The notes under the pieces: model-generated
What the model saw: the letters and a program-made list of their open reading frames with translations, nothing else
Databases searched by the model: none
Told to the model about the DNA's origin: nothing
Shown: positions 4,796 through 10,635 of the stretch, one piece after another
Position numbering within the stretch: the first letter of the stretch is position 1
How the letters are laid out: each line of letters begins with the position of its first letter
Source of the DNA: Eggerthellaceae bacterium
Lineage (GTDB): Bacteria > Actinomycetota > Coriobacteriia > Coriobacteriales > Eggerthellaceae
Length of the DNA: 10,883 nt
Assembly (NCBI GenBank): GCA_003452695.1
Contig: DMNP01000268.1
Location: forward strand, 1-10,883
Reading direction: 5' to 3'
Made by a program: the position numbers and the translations under genes

Positions 4796-5413
4796 ATGCC
4801 GAAACTTGACGACTTCGACAAAGTGGAGGAATCCACCGCAAAGACGTTCAACACGATGGAGCCGGGCGTGTACATGTGCCGCGTCCAGGCGGTGCGCACC
4901 GAGGGCGAGGATTCGCGCGGGAACCGCTGGGACAGCGCGAAGAAACAGTACGTCCAGGTGGTCGTGGACGTGGACGAGGGCGAGCACGCCGGGAAGTTCA
5001 GCGACGACTACTGGTCGGGCCAGGACAAGGACTACGGCCACCGTTTCTTCATGTCGTGGAAGGAGAGCGCGCGCGGGATGCTCAAGCACACGCTGCGCGC
5101 CTTCGACGAGGCGAACCCCGGGTTCGACAGCCTGGCCGCGTTCGAGGCGGACAAATGGGAGCTTTTCGTCGGCAAGCGCGTGCTGGTGCAGTGGAACGGC
5201 CAGGAGTACGAGAGCAACACGGGCGAGGTGCGCATGCGCGTGCGGCCCGACCGCGCCGTCACGGAAGACGACGACGCGAAGGCGAAGGTCGAGAAGCTGG
5301 ACGGCGCCAAGGTGGACGCGGCCGGCTACATGGCGGCCGCAGCCGAACCGGACGAACACGCCGCTTCCGCCAACGGGCTCTCCGACCTCTACAGCGAATC
5401 CGTCCCGTTCTAG
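4796..5413 (+). CDS. DUF669-like phage single-stranded-DNA-binding protein
   Basis: This 205-residue protein has a good AAGGAG site upstream. The N-terminal part looks beta-rich and OB-like: FNTMEPGVYMCRVQAVRTEG, then YVQVVVDVDEGEHAGKFSDD, then HRFFMSWKESARGMLKHTLR, then FVGKRVLVQWNGQEYESNTG. This layout and the place next to an AAA_24 ATPase fit DUF669-type phage proteins, several of which act as SSBs. The end is low complexity, Ala-rich and acidic, and closes with SDLYSESVPF. A hydrophobic Pro-Phe tip after acidic residues is the partner-docking signature of bacterial SSB. It would coat ssDNA for annealing and replication. Family naming is by pattern recognition, so other phage SSB classes remain possible. 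Confidence 0.8.
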   Translation: MPKLDDFDKVEESTAKTFNTMEPGVYMCRVQAVRTEGEDSRGNRWDSAKKQYVQVVVDVDEGEHAGKFSDDYWSGQDKDYGHRFFMSWKESARGMLKHTLRAFDEANPGFDSLAAFEADKWELFVGKRVLVQWNGQEYESNTGEVRMRVRPDRAVTEDDDAKAKVEKLDGAKVDAAGYMAAAAEPDEHAASANGLSDLYSESVPF

Positions 5414-5415
5414 CC

Positions 5416-5961
5416 ATGGCGGTGCTGTACGAAGACACCAGACAGCAGGTGCACGGCGGCGTCGACAAGCACGCCGCCAAGCACCGCTGGTGGGCCGCCC
5501 ACGGCGTCGAGGTGGTCCGCAAGGCCCTGAAGACGGGCGACTACGCGGCCGACGGCTCGAACGTGCTCGTGGACACGAAGCGCAACATGGACGAAATCGC
5601 CCAGAACATCGGTGGGCGCGGACACGACCGATTCAAACGCGAGTGCGTGCGCGCCCAGGACGCCGGGTGCCGCCTGGTCGTGCTGGTGGAGAACGCGCAA
5701 GGCTACCACTGCCTGAACAACGTCAACGCGTGGACGAACGGCCATTGCGTTCGGTGCTTCCACTACAAGCGCCACGCCTGCCAGCCGATGCGCCTGGGCA
5801 GGTGCCTGAAGCACGGCACGAAGAAGCCCATACAGGGGCCTCGCCTGGCCAAGGCCATGGCGACCATGGAGGAACGCTACGGGGTGCGCTTCATGTTCTG
5901 CGCGCCCAAGGAGAGCGCGAGGATCGTGTGCGAGCTGCTGGGGGTGGGCTATGAGCGCTGA
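5416..5961 (+). CDS. ERCC4-fold phage nuclease with cysteine cluster
   Basis: This 181-residue protein has the ERCC4/XPF nuclease signature. Asp7 lies in YEDTRQQ, Gly41-Asp42-Tyr43 is the GD element, and VDTKRNMDE at 52-60 supplies Asp53, Lys55 and Asp59, matching GD-Xn-(E/D)-x-K-X3-D. A helical part with RFKRECVRAQDAGCRLVVLVEN follows, as in phage ERCC4 proteins. The end (LAKAMATMEERYGVRFMFC) is also family-like. Between them is an insert with Cys111-x2-Cys114, Cys122 and Cys130, probably zinc-binding. Such enzymes cut branched DNA, so it may resolve recombination or replication junctions made by the neighbours. The gene starts two bases after the SSB stop and overlaps the primase by 11 bases. 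It may be a junction-resolving nuclease or a host-DNA degrader. Confidence 0.85.
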   Translation: MAVLYEDTRQQVHGGVDKHAAKHRWWAAHGVEVVRKALKTGDYAADGSNVLVDTKRNMDEIAQNIGGRGHDRFKRECVRAQDAGCRLVVLVENAQGYHCLNNVNAWTNGHCVRCFHYKRHACQPMRLGRCLKHGTKKPIQGPRLAKAMATMEERYGVRFMFCAPKESARIVCELLGVGYER

Positions 5962-7987
5962 CATGCTTGCCGCCGCCAAGGGCCTCGCGGAGTGCGGATT
6001 CGACGTGCTGCCCATCAAGAGCGGCAGCAAGGCCCCCGCGTGCGAGCACGGGGTGAAGGACGCGACCAAGGACGCCGCGCAGCTCGAACGCTGGTTCCTG
6101 TCCACGTCCAACACGACGGGCGTTAGCGGCGAAGGCTTCGTCATATTCGACTTCGACTGCCACGGCGAAGCGGACGGCCGCGAGACGCTGGCCGACTGGG
6201 AGCGCGAGCACGGCGAGCTGCCCGAGACGCTGGCGCAGACCACGCCGAGCGGCGGATACCACCTTTTCTACAGGTGCGCCGAAGAAGTGCGGCCTTCCGT
6301 GAACGCGGAGCTCGCCATCGACGTGCGCGCCTGGGGAAGCTACGTCGTGTGCGACCCGACGCCCGGATACTGCTGGGAGACCGACCCGCTGGCGGAGAAC
6401 ATCGCCGACGCGGACGAACGGGTGATGGCTTTCCTCGATTTCGTGCGGCCCGAAAAACCCGAAGGCAAACGCGGCGCGGGAATCCCGGAAGGCAAGCTCA
6501 AGGAAGGCGAGGGCCGGAACGAGTTCCTGTTCAGGCAGGGGCGCAGCGCACGCGCGAAGGGCGCAGACGATGACACCGTGGCGGCTTTCCTGACCGCGCT
6601 CAACCAGTCGAAGTGCTCGCCTCCCATGGGAAGCGACGAGCTCTGGAAGACCATCGGCAGCGTGTGCAGCGTGGCGCCCGGCTACAGCGACGAGGTGAAG
6701 GAGCAGGCCAAGCGCGGAAGGCCCAGGAAGTTCGAGCACAACGTGGTCGGCAGGCGGCTCATAGAGGAACGCGGCGCGTGCCTGGTGGACGGCGAGACCC
6801 CCGCCATACGCGCCGAACGCGGCAACTACGTGCTGGGATGGGACGCCTTCGACGCCGTGCTGGTGGACATGTACGACGACTGCACCGAGACCAACAGGCG
6901 CGAGGTGAAGGCGTGGGTCAAGGCCAAGGCCGAAAGTCGCAGGCAATCGCCCGCGACCCTGATCGCGTTCCTGAACGGCGTCCTGGACGTGGAGACCATG
7001 GAGCTGCGGGACTTCGCGCCAAGCGACCTGATCCCGAACGTCGTGCCGCACGAATGGAACCCGGACGCGCGCAGCCAGCTGCTGGACAGGACGCTCTGGA
7101 AGATGGCGGACGGCGACGACGCGACCTTCCTCAACCTGACCGAATTCATGGGCATGTGCATGATGCGCAGCGTGAAGCACCTGCCGTTCTTCCCCGTGCT
7201 GATCGGCGAGGGCGCGAACGGCAAATCGACCTACATCGGGCTGCTCAAGGACATGGTGGGCATGGCGAACATAAGCGGCCTGCAGCCGAAGGACATAGCG
7301 TCCAAGTTCCTGGGCGCGCACATCGTGGGAAAGACGGCGAACCTAGGCGACGACATAGCGAGCGGCTACCTTGACGACAAGGACTGCTCGGTCATCAAGA
7401 GCGTGGCCACGGGCGACCTCATGTTCACCGACGTGAAGGGCACCAAGGGGTTCCACTTCGAACCGTACTGCACGATGGTGTTCAGCTGCAACGCCTTCCC
7501 GCGCCTGGCGGACACGACGCCCGGGTTCATGCGCAGGCTCTTCCCCGTGGAATTCAATGCGGTTTTCAGCAAGGAAGACCCGGACTACGACCCGACCATA
7601 GGCGAGAAGCTGCGCGAAGAGGAGACGCTGCAGTACGCGTGCGTGGTGGCCGTCGAGGGGCTGCGCAGGGCGCTCTACCAGAACAGTCCGACCCCCAACG
7701 CCATGAGCGAGGCCATGAAAAGCGAGATAGCGCGGGAGGCCAACACGTGCCTGCAGTGGATCGGCGACGCCAACGTGACCGCCGAGCAGCTGGTGGGCAT
7801 GACCAAGGAGGAAGTGTACTCCGACTACCGCGAATGGTGCGACCGGAACGGCTACTCCAAGACCGCGATGGGCAGTGGCACAGTTGCGGCACAAATTGGC
7901 ACATATTTCCGTCTGAGGTGCGACAAATTCGACCACCGGGACCTCGGCGGAGTGCGTAAAACAGTACGAGTTTTTGAAAAGAGGTGA
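5951..7987 (+). CDS. Bifunctional primase-polymerase / SF3 helicase (D5-like)
   Basis: This 678-residue replication protein has its domains in the classic order. The prim-pol (AEP) domain spans about 5-150, with metal-binding DFD at 67-69 (VIFDFDC), SGGYHLFY at 100-107 (His104) and Asp124. A primase C-terminal helical segment lies at about 185-240 (RNEFLFRQGRSARAKG, ELWKTIGSVC). KRGRPRK, an AT-hook-like patch, is near 254-261. A D5_N-like linker follows, then an SF3 helicase with Walker A GEGANGKST at 419-427, acidic GDD near 466-468, the sensor segment FSCNAFP at 511-517 and a likely arginine finger in GFMRRLFP (528-529). It makes primers and opens the origin, acting as a hexamer. Its own last 110 bases contain three origin-like repeats. 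The gene is complete. Confidence 0.93.
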   Translation: MSADMLAAAKGLAECGFDVLPIKSGSKAPACEHGVKDATKDAAQLERWFLSTSNTTGVSGEGFVIFDFDCHGEADGRETLADWEREHGELPETLAQTTPSGGYHLFYRCAEEVRPSVNAELAIDVRAWGSYVVCDPTPGYCWETDPLAENIADADERVMAFLDFVRPEKPEGKRGAGIPEGKLKEGEGRNEFLFRQGRSARAKGADDDTVAAFLTALNQSKCSPPMGSDELWKTIGSVCSVAPGYSDEVKEQAKRGRPRKFEHNVVGRRLIEERGACLVDGETPAIRAERGNYVLGWDAFDAVLVDMYDDCTETNRREVKAWVKAKAESRRQSPATLIAFLNGVLDVETMELRDFAPSDLIPNVVPHEWNPDARSQLLDRTLWKMADGDDATFLNLTEFMGMCMMRSVKHLPFFPVLIGEGANGKSTYIGLLKDMVGMANISGLQPKDIASKFLGAHIVGKTANLGDDIASGYLDDKDCSVIKSVATGDLMFTDVKGTKGFHFEPYCTMVFSCNAFPRLADTTPGFMRRLFPVEFNAVFSKEDPDYDPTIGEKLREEETLQYACVVAVEGLRRALYQNSPTPNAMSEAMKSEIAREANTCLQWIGDANVTAEQLVGMTKEEVYSDYREWCDRNGYSKTAMGSGTVAAQIGTYFRLRCDKFDHRDLGGVRKTVRVFEKR

Positions 7988-8061
7988 TTTCGGCGTGCCA
8001 ACATGTGCCACATATAACACCAGTTCAGCATTAAAGGCTGGCACAAATGGCACATGGCACG
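7876..8061. repeat. TGGCACA iteron cluster
   Basis: Eight 7-base units fit TGGCACA, with at most one change. Plus strand: 7876, 7887 (CGGCACA), 7897, 8039, 8048 and 8055 (TGGCACG). Minus strand: 7994 (as CGTGCCA) and 8004 (as TGTGCCA). Start spacings of 11, 10 and 10 bases in the first groups, and 9 and 7 in the last, place many on one helix face. The first three lie in the helicase 3' coding region. Repeats of this type usually bind an initiator or replicative helicase at a phage or plasmid origin. Confidence 0.7.
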
Positions 8062-8063
8062 CC
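7992..8063. repeat. Imperfect inverted repeat built from iterons
   Basis: 7992-8000 (GGCGTGCCA) pairs with 8055-8063 (TGGCACGCC), and 8004-8010 (TGTGCCA) with 8048-8054 (TGGCACA), with a 3-base bulge at 8001-8003. This gives 16 base pairs and a 37-base loop that contains another iteron at 8039. It could extrude as a cruciform or form an RNA hairpin after the helicase gene, although no T run follows directly. It lies between the helicase stop and the AT-rich stretch. Confidence 0.6.
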
Positions 8064-8064
8064 C

Positions 8065-8104
8065 ATATACTTATGTTTAAAAAAGAAAAAAGGAATATTT
8101 ATAC
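8065..8104. other. AT-rich stretch, candidate DNA-unwinding element
   Basis: Only 6 of these 40 bases are G or C, an extreme low in a strongly GC-rich window. It includes TTTAAAAAAGAAAAAAGG and ATATTTATAC. It abuts the iterons on one side and an alternating purine-pyrimidine run on the other, so it is the expected melting site of an origin. TATACT (8066-8071) and TATACA (8100-8105) are possible -10 boxes for the rightward genes, but no clear -35 goes with them. Confidence 0.55.
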
Positions 8105-8108
8105 ACGG

Positions 8109-8141
8109 ACACGCGCGTGCGCGCGTGCGCGCGCGTATATA
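8109..8141. other. 33-base alternating purine-pyrimidine (Z-DNA-prone) tract
   Basis: Every base from 8109 to 8141 alternates purine and pyrimidine: it opens ACACGCGCGTGCGC, continues in GC/GT steps and ends GTATATA. The run of CG and TG steps is the type most apt to form left-handed Z-DNA under negative supercoiling. It adjoins the AT-rich stretch and precedes the DUF4406 gene by 23 bases. Confidence 0.7.
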
Positions 8142-8164
8142 GCGGGGTTGGGTGATGCGTCGTG

Positions 8165-8551
8165 ATGCCCTTCGCCCAGGCGGTCGCCGGACGCCTATGC
8201 TACCTAAGCGGCCCCATTGCGGGGCTCGACCCCGAAAAGTGCGCGGCCCGGTTCGCCGAGGCCGACGCGATCTGCCGGCGCAACGGGGCCGCAGGCACCT
8301 TCAACCCGATGGACCCCAAGCGGCAAATGGCGCGCGCCGGGTGGACGCGGGCGCAGCACATGCTAGCGGACGTGCACGCCCTGACGACGAGCCACAAGGG
8401 AGACGGCACGCCCAGCTACACGCTGGTGCGCCTGCCAGGCTGGTCGCGCTCGGACGGCGCGCAGCTCGAAGCGGACGTGGCCATCGCGTGCGGCATGGAG
8501 GTCTACGACCTTCCCGTGACCGAGTGGGAAGGGGCGGACCATGGCGAATAA
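8165..8551 (+). CDS. DUF4406 protein (nucleoside deoxyribosyltransferase-like)
   Basis: This protein has 128 residues if started at ATG 8165; GTG at 8162 is in frame directly before it. The start has CYLSGPIAGLDPEKCAARFA, the DUF4406 opening (YLSGPI at 13-18), followed by GAAGTFNPMD. The later PGWSRSDGAQLEADVAIACG block completes the family pattern. This fold is related to nucleoside 2-deoxyribosyltransferases, which move bases between deoxyriboses, so it may act on nucleotides or modified bases. The phage family has no settled function. Upstream is the candidate origin, without a clear ribosome-binding site (only GGGG at 8144-8147 and TTGGG). The 3' end overlaps the next gene by 11 bases. 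Confidence 0.8.
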   Translation: MPFAQAVAGRLCYLSGPIAGLDPEKCAARFAEADAICRRNGAAGTFNPMDPKRQMARAGWTRAQHMLADVHALTTSHKGDGTPSYTLVRLPGWSRSDGAQLEADVAIACGMEVYDLPVTEWEGADHGE

Positions 8552-8795
8552 CCTGAAAACCCTCAACGACGCGCTGTTCCGAGAGCTCGAGCGGCTCGAG
8601 GCGTGCGGGAGCCAGGACGAGCTGCAGGACGAGTGCCGCCGCGCCAAGGCGGTCAGCAGCCTGGCAGGGAACATCATCGCCAACGCGAACACAGCCATAG
8701 CGGCCGCCAACCTCGGCGTAGGCATGGCAGAGAGCGTGCGCGTGCGCGAGATGCTGCTCGACGCGCCGCGGGAGGCCGACGATGAGACCGCCTAG
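8541..8795 (+). CDS. 84-residue helical phage protein, hypothetical
   Basis: The ATG at 8541 follows GGAAGGGG and overlaps the DUF4406 stop. The protein is almost all helical: LKTLNDALFRELERLEACGS, then QDELQDECRRAKAVSSLAGN, then IIANANTAIAAANLG, and a short charged end. This pattern, an opening LNDALFxELERL and a later RAKAVxxLAxxII, resembles small proteins of unknown role commonly found near HNH endonuclease genes in phages of Gram-positive bacteria; that is from memory and not verified. No catalytic site is seen. It overlaps the HNH gene by 14 bases, so the two are probably translated together. Confidence 0.75.
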   Translation: MANNLKTLNDALFRELERLEACGSQDELQDECRRAKAVSSLAGNIIANANTAIAAANLGVGMAESVRVREMLLDAPREADDETA

Positions 8796-9609
8796 GTGGA
8801 CGCCGGAGCAGGACGCGTGGCTGCGTGAGAGCTACCCCGTCACGCCCCGTCTGGACGACCTGGCCGCGCTCTACGCGGGGGCCTTCCCCGAGCCGCGCAC
8901 GCCCAAAGCCCTGCGCACCAGGGCGAAGGTCCTTGGCCTGCGCAAGGCCGTGCGCTGCCCGCACAGGCACGCGTGGAGCGGGGACCGCGCCGAGTGGTTC
9001 AAGGCGTTCTGCCCGGGTCACACCGAGTCCGAGATAAGCGCCGAGCACGCCCGCCTGTTCGGCTCACCGCTCACCAAGTCGCAGGTGGGCAACGCCAAGA
9101 TGCGCTACGGGGTGCGCAGCGGCACCGTGGGCGGCCGCTTCGAGAAGGGCACGGTGCCGCCGAACAAGGGCAAGAAATGGGCGGACTTCATGAGCCCGGA
9201 GGGGCAGGAGCGGAGCCGCGCCACCTGCTACAAGCCAGGCAACATGCCCGACAACGGCGCGCGCCTGCCCGTGGGCAGCGAGCGCGTGGACAGCAAGGAC
9301 GGCTACCTCTGGCGCAAGGTAGCCGAGCGACCGAGCAGGCCCGACTGCAACGACAACTGGCGCTTGGTGCACCACCTCGTCTGGGAGCAGGCGAACGGGC
9401 GGCCCGTGCCGCCCTCCACGATGATCGTCTTCGCCGACCGCGACAAGTCCAACTTCGACCCCGCCAACCTCGTGGCGGTGCCGCGGGCGCTGTGGGTCCG
9501 CATAACCCAGCTGCGCATGGAGTACGGCGACCGCGAGTCGCTCGAGGCGTGCATGGCGCGCGCCGCCCTCCACGCCAAGATGGGCGAGATGAAGCGGAGG
9601 CTGGCATGA
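8782..9609 (+). CDS. Phage HNH endonuclease with N-terminal Myb-like domain
   Basis: This 275-residue protein has a plan typical of a widespread phage HNH family. An N-terminal Myb/SANT-like DNA-binding part comes first (WTPEQDAWLRESYPVTPRL, then RTPKALRTRAKVLGLRK). A second DNA-contact stretch follows (ESEISAEHARLFGSPLTKSQ) with a GRFEKGTVPPNKGKKW linker. LPVGSERVDSKDGYLWRKV begins the nuclease, with catalytic His197/His198 in RLVHHLVWEQANG and Asn224 and Asn229 in ADRDKSNFDPANLVAV. The usual DGD is DRD here. These enzymes nick or cut DNA and may be homing endonucleases, or assist packaging when near a terminase. It starts 14 bases inside the previous gene after GGGAGG. No intron or inserted gene signs are visible around it. 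Confidence 0.88.
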   Translation: MRPPRWTPEQDAWLRESYPVTPRLDDLAALYAGAFPEPRTPKALRTRAKVLGLRKAVRCPHRHAWSGDRAEWFKAFCPGHTESEISAEHARLFGSPLTKSQVGNAKMRYGVRSGTVGGRFEKGTVPPNKGKKWADFMSPEGQERSRATCYKPGNMPDNGARLPVGSERVDSKDGYLWRKVAERPSRPDCNDNWRLVHHLVWEQANGRPVPPSTMIVFADRDKSNFDPANLVAVPRALWVRITQLRMEYGDRESLEACMARAALHAKMGEMKRRLA

Positions 9610-9956
9610 GGTGCTACGGGCAGGTGGAGGGCCGCGCCCACCGCGCCGCGCAGCCGGAAGCACGCGTGCGCTGCCCCGGATGCGGGCGCAAGAGGCCGCA
9701 GGGCGAGTTCGAGGAGGGCGGAAAGCGGTCGCGGTGGTGCGGCCGGTGCCGGGCGGTCAAGGCGGCCGAAGAGGCGCGCAGGGCCGAAGAGGAGCGCCGC
9801 GCGCTGAACATGCCGGCGGAAGACGAGCGCCGCTGCCCCATCTGCAAGAAGGCGAAGCACGTGGACGAATTCAGGGGCCACGGCGGCAGGGAGACCAAGA
9901 CGTGCCGCGCCTGCAGGGCGGCGGCGCTGGAAAGGAAACGGAGGAAAGCGAGATGA
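9606..9956 (+). CDS. Tandem CxxC zinc-module protein, hypothetical
   Basis: ATG at 9606 overlaps the HNH stop as ATGA. The 116-residue product contains two copies of one module, 54 residues apart. Cys23-x2-Cys26 then Cys45-x2-Cys48 forms the first, Cys77-x2-Cys80 then Cys100-x2-Cys103 the second. In both an Glu-Phe pair sits eight residues after the second Cys, and CR-Ala follows the last Cys. A basic and acidic helix (AEEARRAEEERRALN) joins them. Four-Cys modules of this kind bind zinc and often nucleic acid. The spacing recalls the zinc site of endonuclease VII-like proteins, but no catalytic residues are evident. It may partner the HNH enzyme. A longer frame upstream is a shadow of the HNH gene. 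Confidence 0.72.
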   Translation: MRCYGQVEGRAHRAAQPEARVRCPGCGRKRPQGEFEEGGKRSRWCGRCRAVKAAEEARRAEEERRALNMPAEDERRCPICKKAKHVDEFRGHGGRETKTCRACRAAALERKRRKAR

Positions 9957-10228
9957 TACCGAGGATATGCGCGAACTGCGCCAATGGGAACAACGTGACC
10001 GACGCGCAGGGAGGGATAACGTTGACGCTGTGCAGCGCCCTGCCCGTCATGCTGGGGCAATCGCCGACCCACACCTGCGGGACGTTCGAGATGGACGCCA
10101 ACCCGCCCGTGTCGGTGCCCGACAATTCCCCTGAGAGCCAGGGAGAGCCGCCGTACGGCGGGGAAACGGGCGGAGCCGACTCCACGGGCGCGGAAGGCGA
10201 AACGACGGCTGAGAGGGGCGCGGAATGA
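9953..10228 (+). CDS. Small cysteine-cluster protein with acidic tail
   Basis: ATG at 9953 overlaps the previous stop as ATGA. The first 45 of 91 residues hold Cys6-x2-Cys9 (CANC), Cys27 and Cys42 in HTCGTFE, a likely zinc site of a type common in small phage proteins that begin with RICxNC. The second half is low in order, with Pro, Gly, Ser and acidic residues (PDNSPESQGEPPYGGETGGA). No enzyme motif is present. It could be an adaptor or an inhibitor of a host protein; that is speculation. It belongs to the same coupled series as its neighbours and shares the 4-base overlap style. Confidence 0.65.
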   Translation: MIPRICANCANGNNVTDAQGGITLTLCSALPVMLGQSPTHTCGTFEMDANPPVSVPDNSPESQGEPPYGGETGGADSTGAEGETTAERGAE

Positions 10229-10635
10229 ACGACCCGCACGACAACTGGCTGAGGGTGGGCGACGGCGCCGAGATGGACGAACCCGAAGACCCGACCGAAG
10301 ACTGGGTGGAGCAGCTCCGGCGCGACTACGAAGAGCTGCAGGAATGCTTCATGGAATCGCTCAAGCGCGAGCGGAACCTGAAGAACGAGTACGAGCTTTA
10401 CAAGTCGAGGGCCGAGCAATGGAGGCGGCAGCTCGGAGCGGCCACGCAGCGCGAGCACCGCCACAAGGCCCGCATCCGCGAGCTGGAGGCCGAGAACGCC
10501 AAGCTCCTGGCCCTGGGCGCCGACTACCGCGCGAAGTACGAGGAATCGGCCGAAGAGGCGCGCCGCGCATTCAACGCGATGACTGGCAATGCGGAAGAGC
10601 AGCTGGAAGACCTGCTGGAAGGCAGGTCGAAATGA
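10225..10635 (+). CDS. Coiled-coil protein, hypothetical
   Basis: This 136-residue protein starts at an ATGA overlap (10225-10228). An acidic N-terminus (DGAEMDEPEDPTEDWVEQL) is followed by a long heptad-like helix from about residue 28 to 115, rich in Glu, Arg, Lys and Leu (RDYEELQECFMESLKRERNL, then HRHKARIRELEAENAKLLAL). There is no transmembrane segment and no Cys cluster. Long coiled coils of this type occur in phage early regions with unknown roles. It is followed at once by a membrane-anchored protein with another ATGA overlap, so the two may form a pair at the membrane. Confidence 0.7.
   Translation: MNDPHDNWLRVGDGAEMDEPEDPTEDWVEQLRRDYEELQECFMESLKRERNLKNEYELYKSRAEQWRRQLGAATQREHRHKARIRELEAENAKLLALGADYRAKYEESAEEARRAFNAMTGNAEEQLEDLLEGRSK

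Noticed and set aside
4562..5359. Long open frame on the minus strand opposite the SSB and the orphan gene, and similar ones at 5891-7321, 5410-6243 and 7343-8053
   Set aside because: These are shadows of GC-rich plus-strand genes: composition is His/Arg/Val/Ala-rich without domains, and the plus-strand genes there have clear motifs and good starts.
4806..5954. Arg/Thr-rich plus-strand frame overlapping the SSB and ERCC4 genes
   Set aside because: Extreme Arg and Thr content is typical of a shifted frame in GC-rich DNA. Two well-supported genes occupy the same bases.
8066..8105. Possible -10 boxes TATACT and TATACA for the DUF4406 operon
   Set aside because: No acceptable -35 box at 16-18 bases. 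In a stretch this AT-rich such hexamers arise by chance.
8782..9609. HNH gene as a homing element inserted into another gene or intron
   Set aside because: Flanking genes are intact and overlap it by 4 and 14 bases in the normal style, so there is no sign of insertion.
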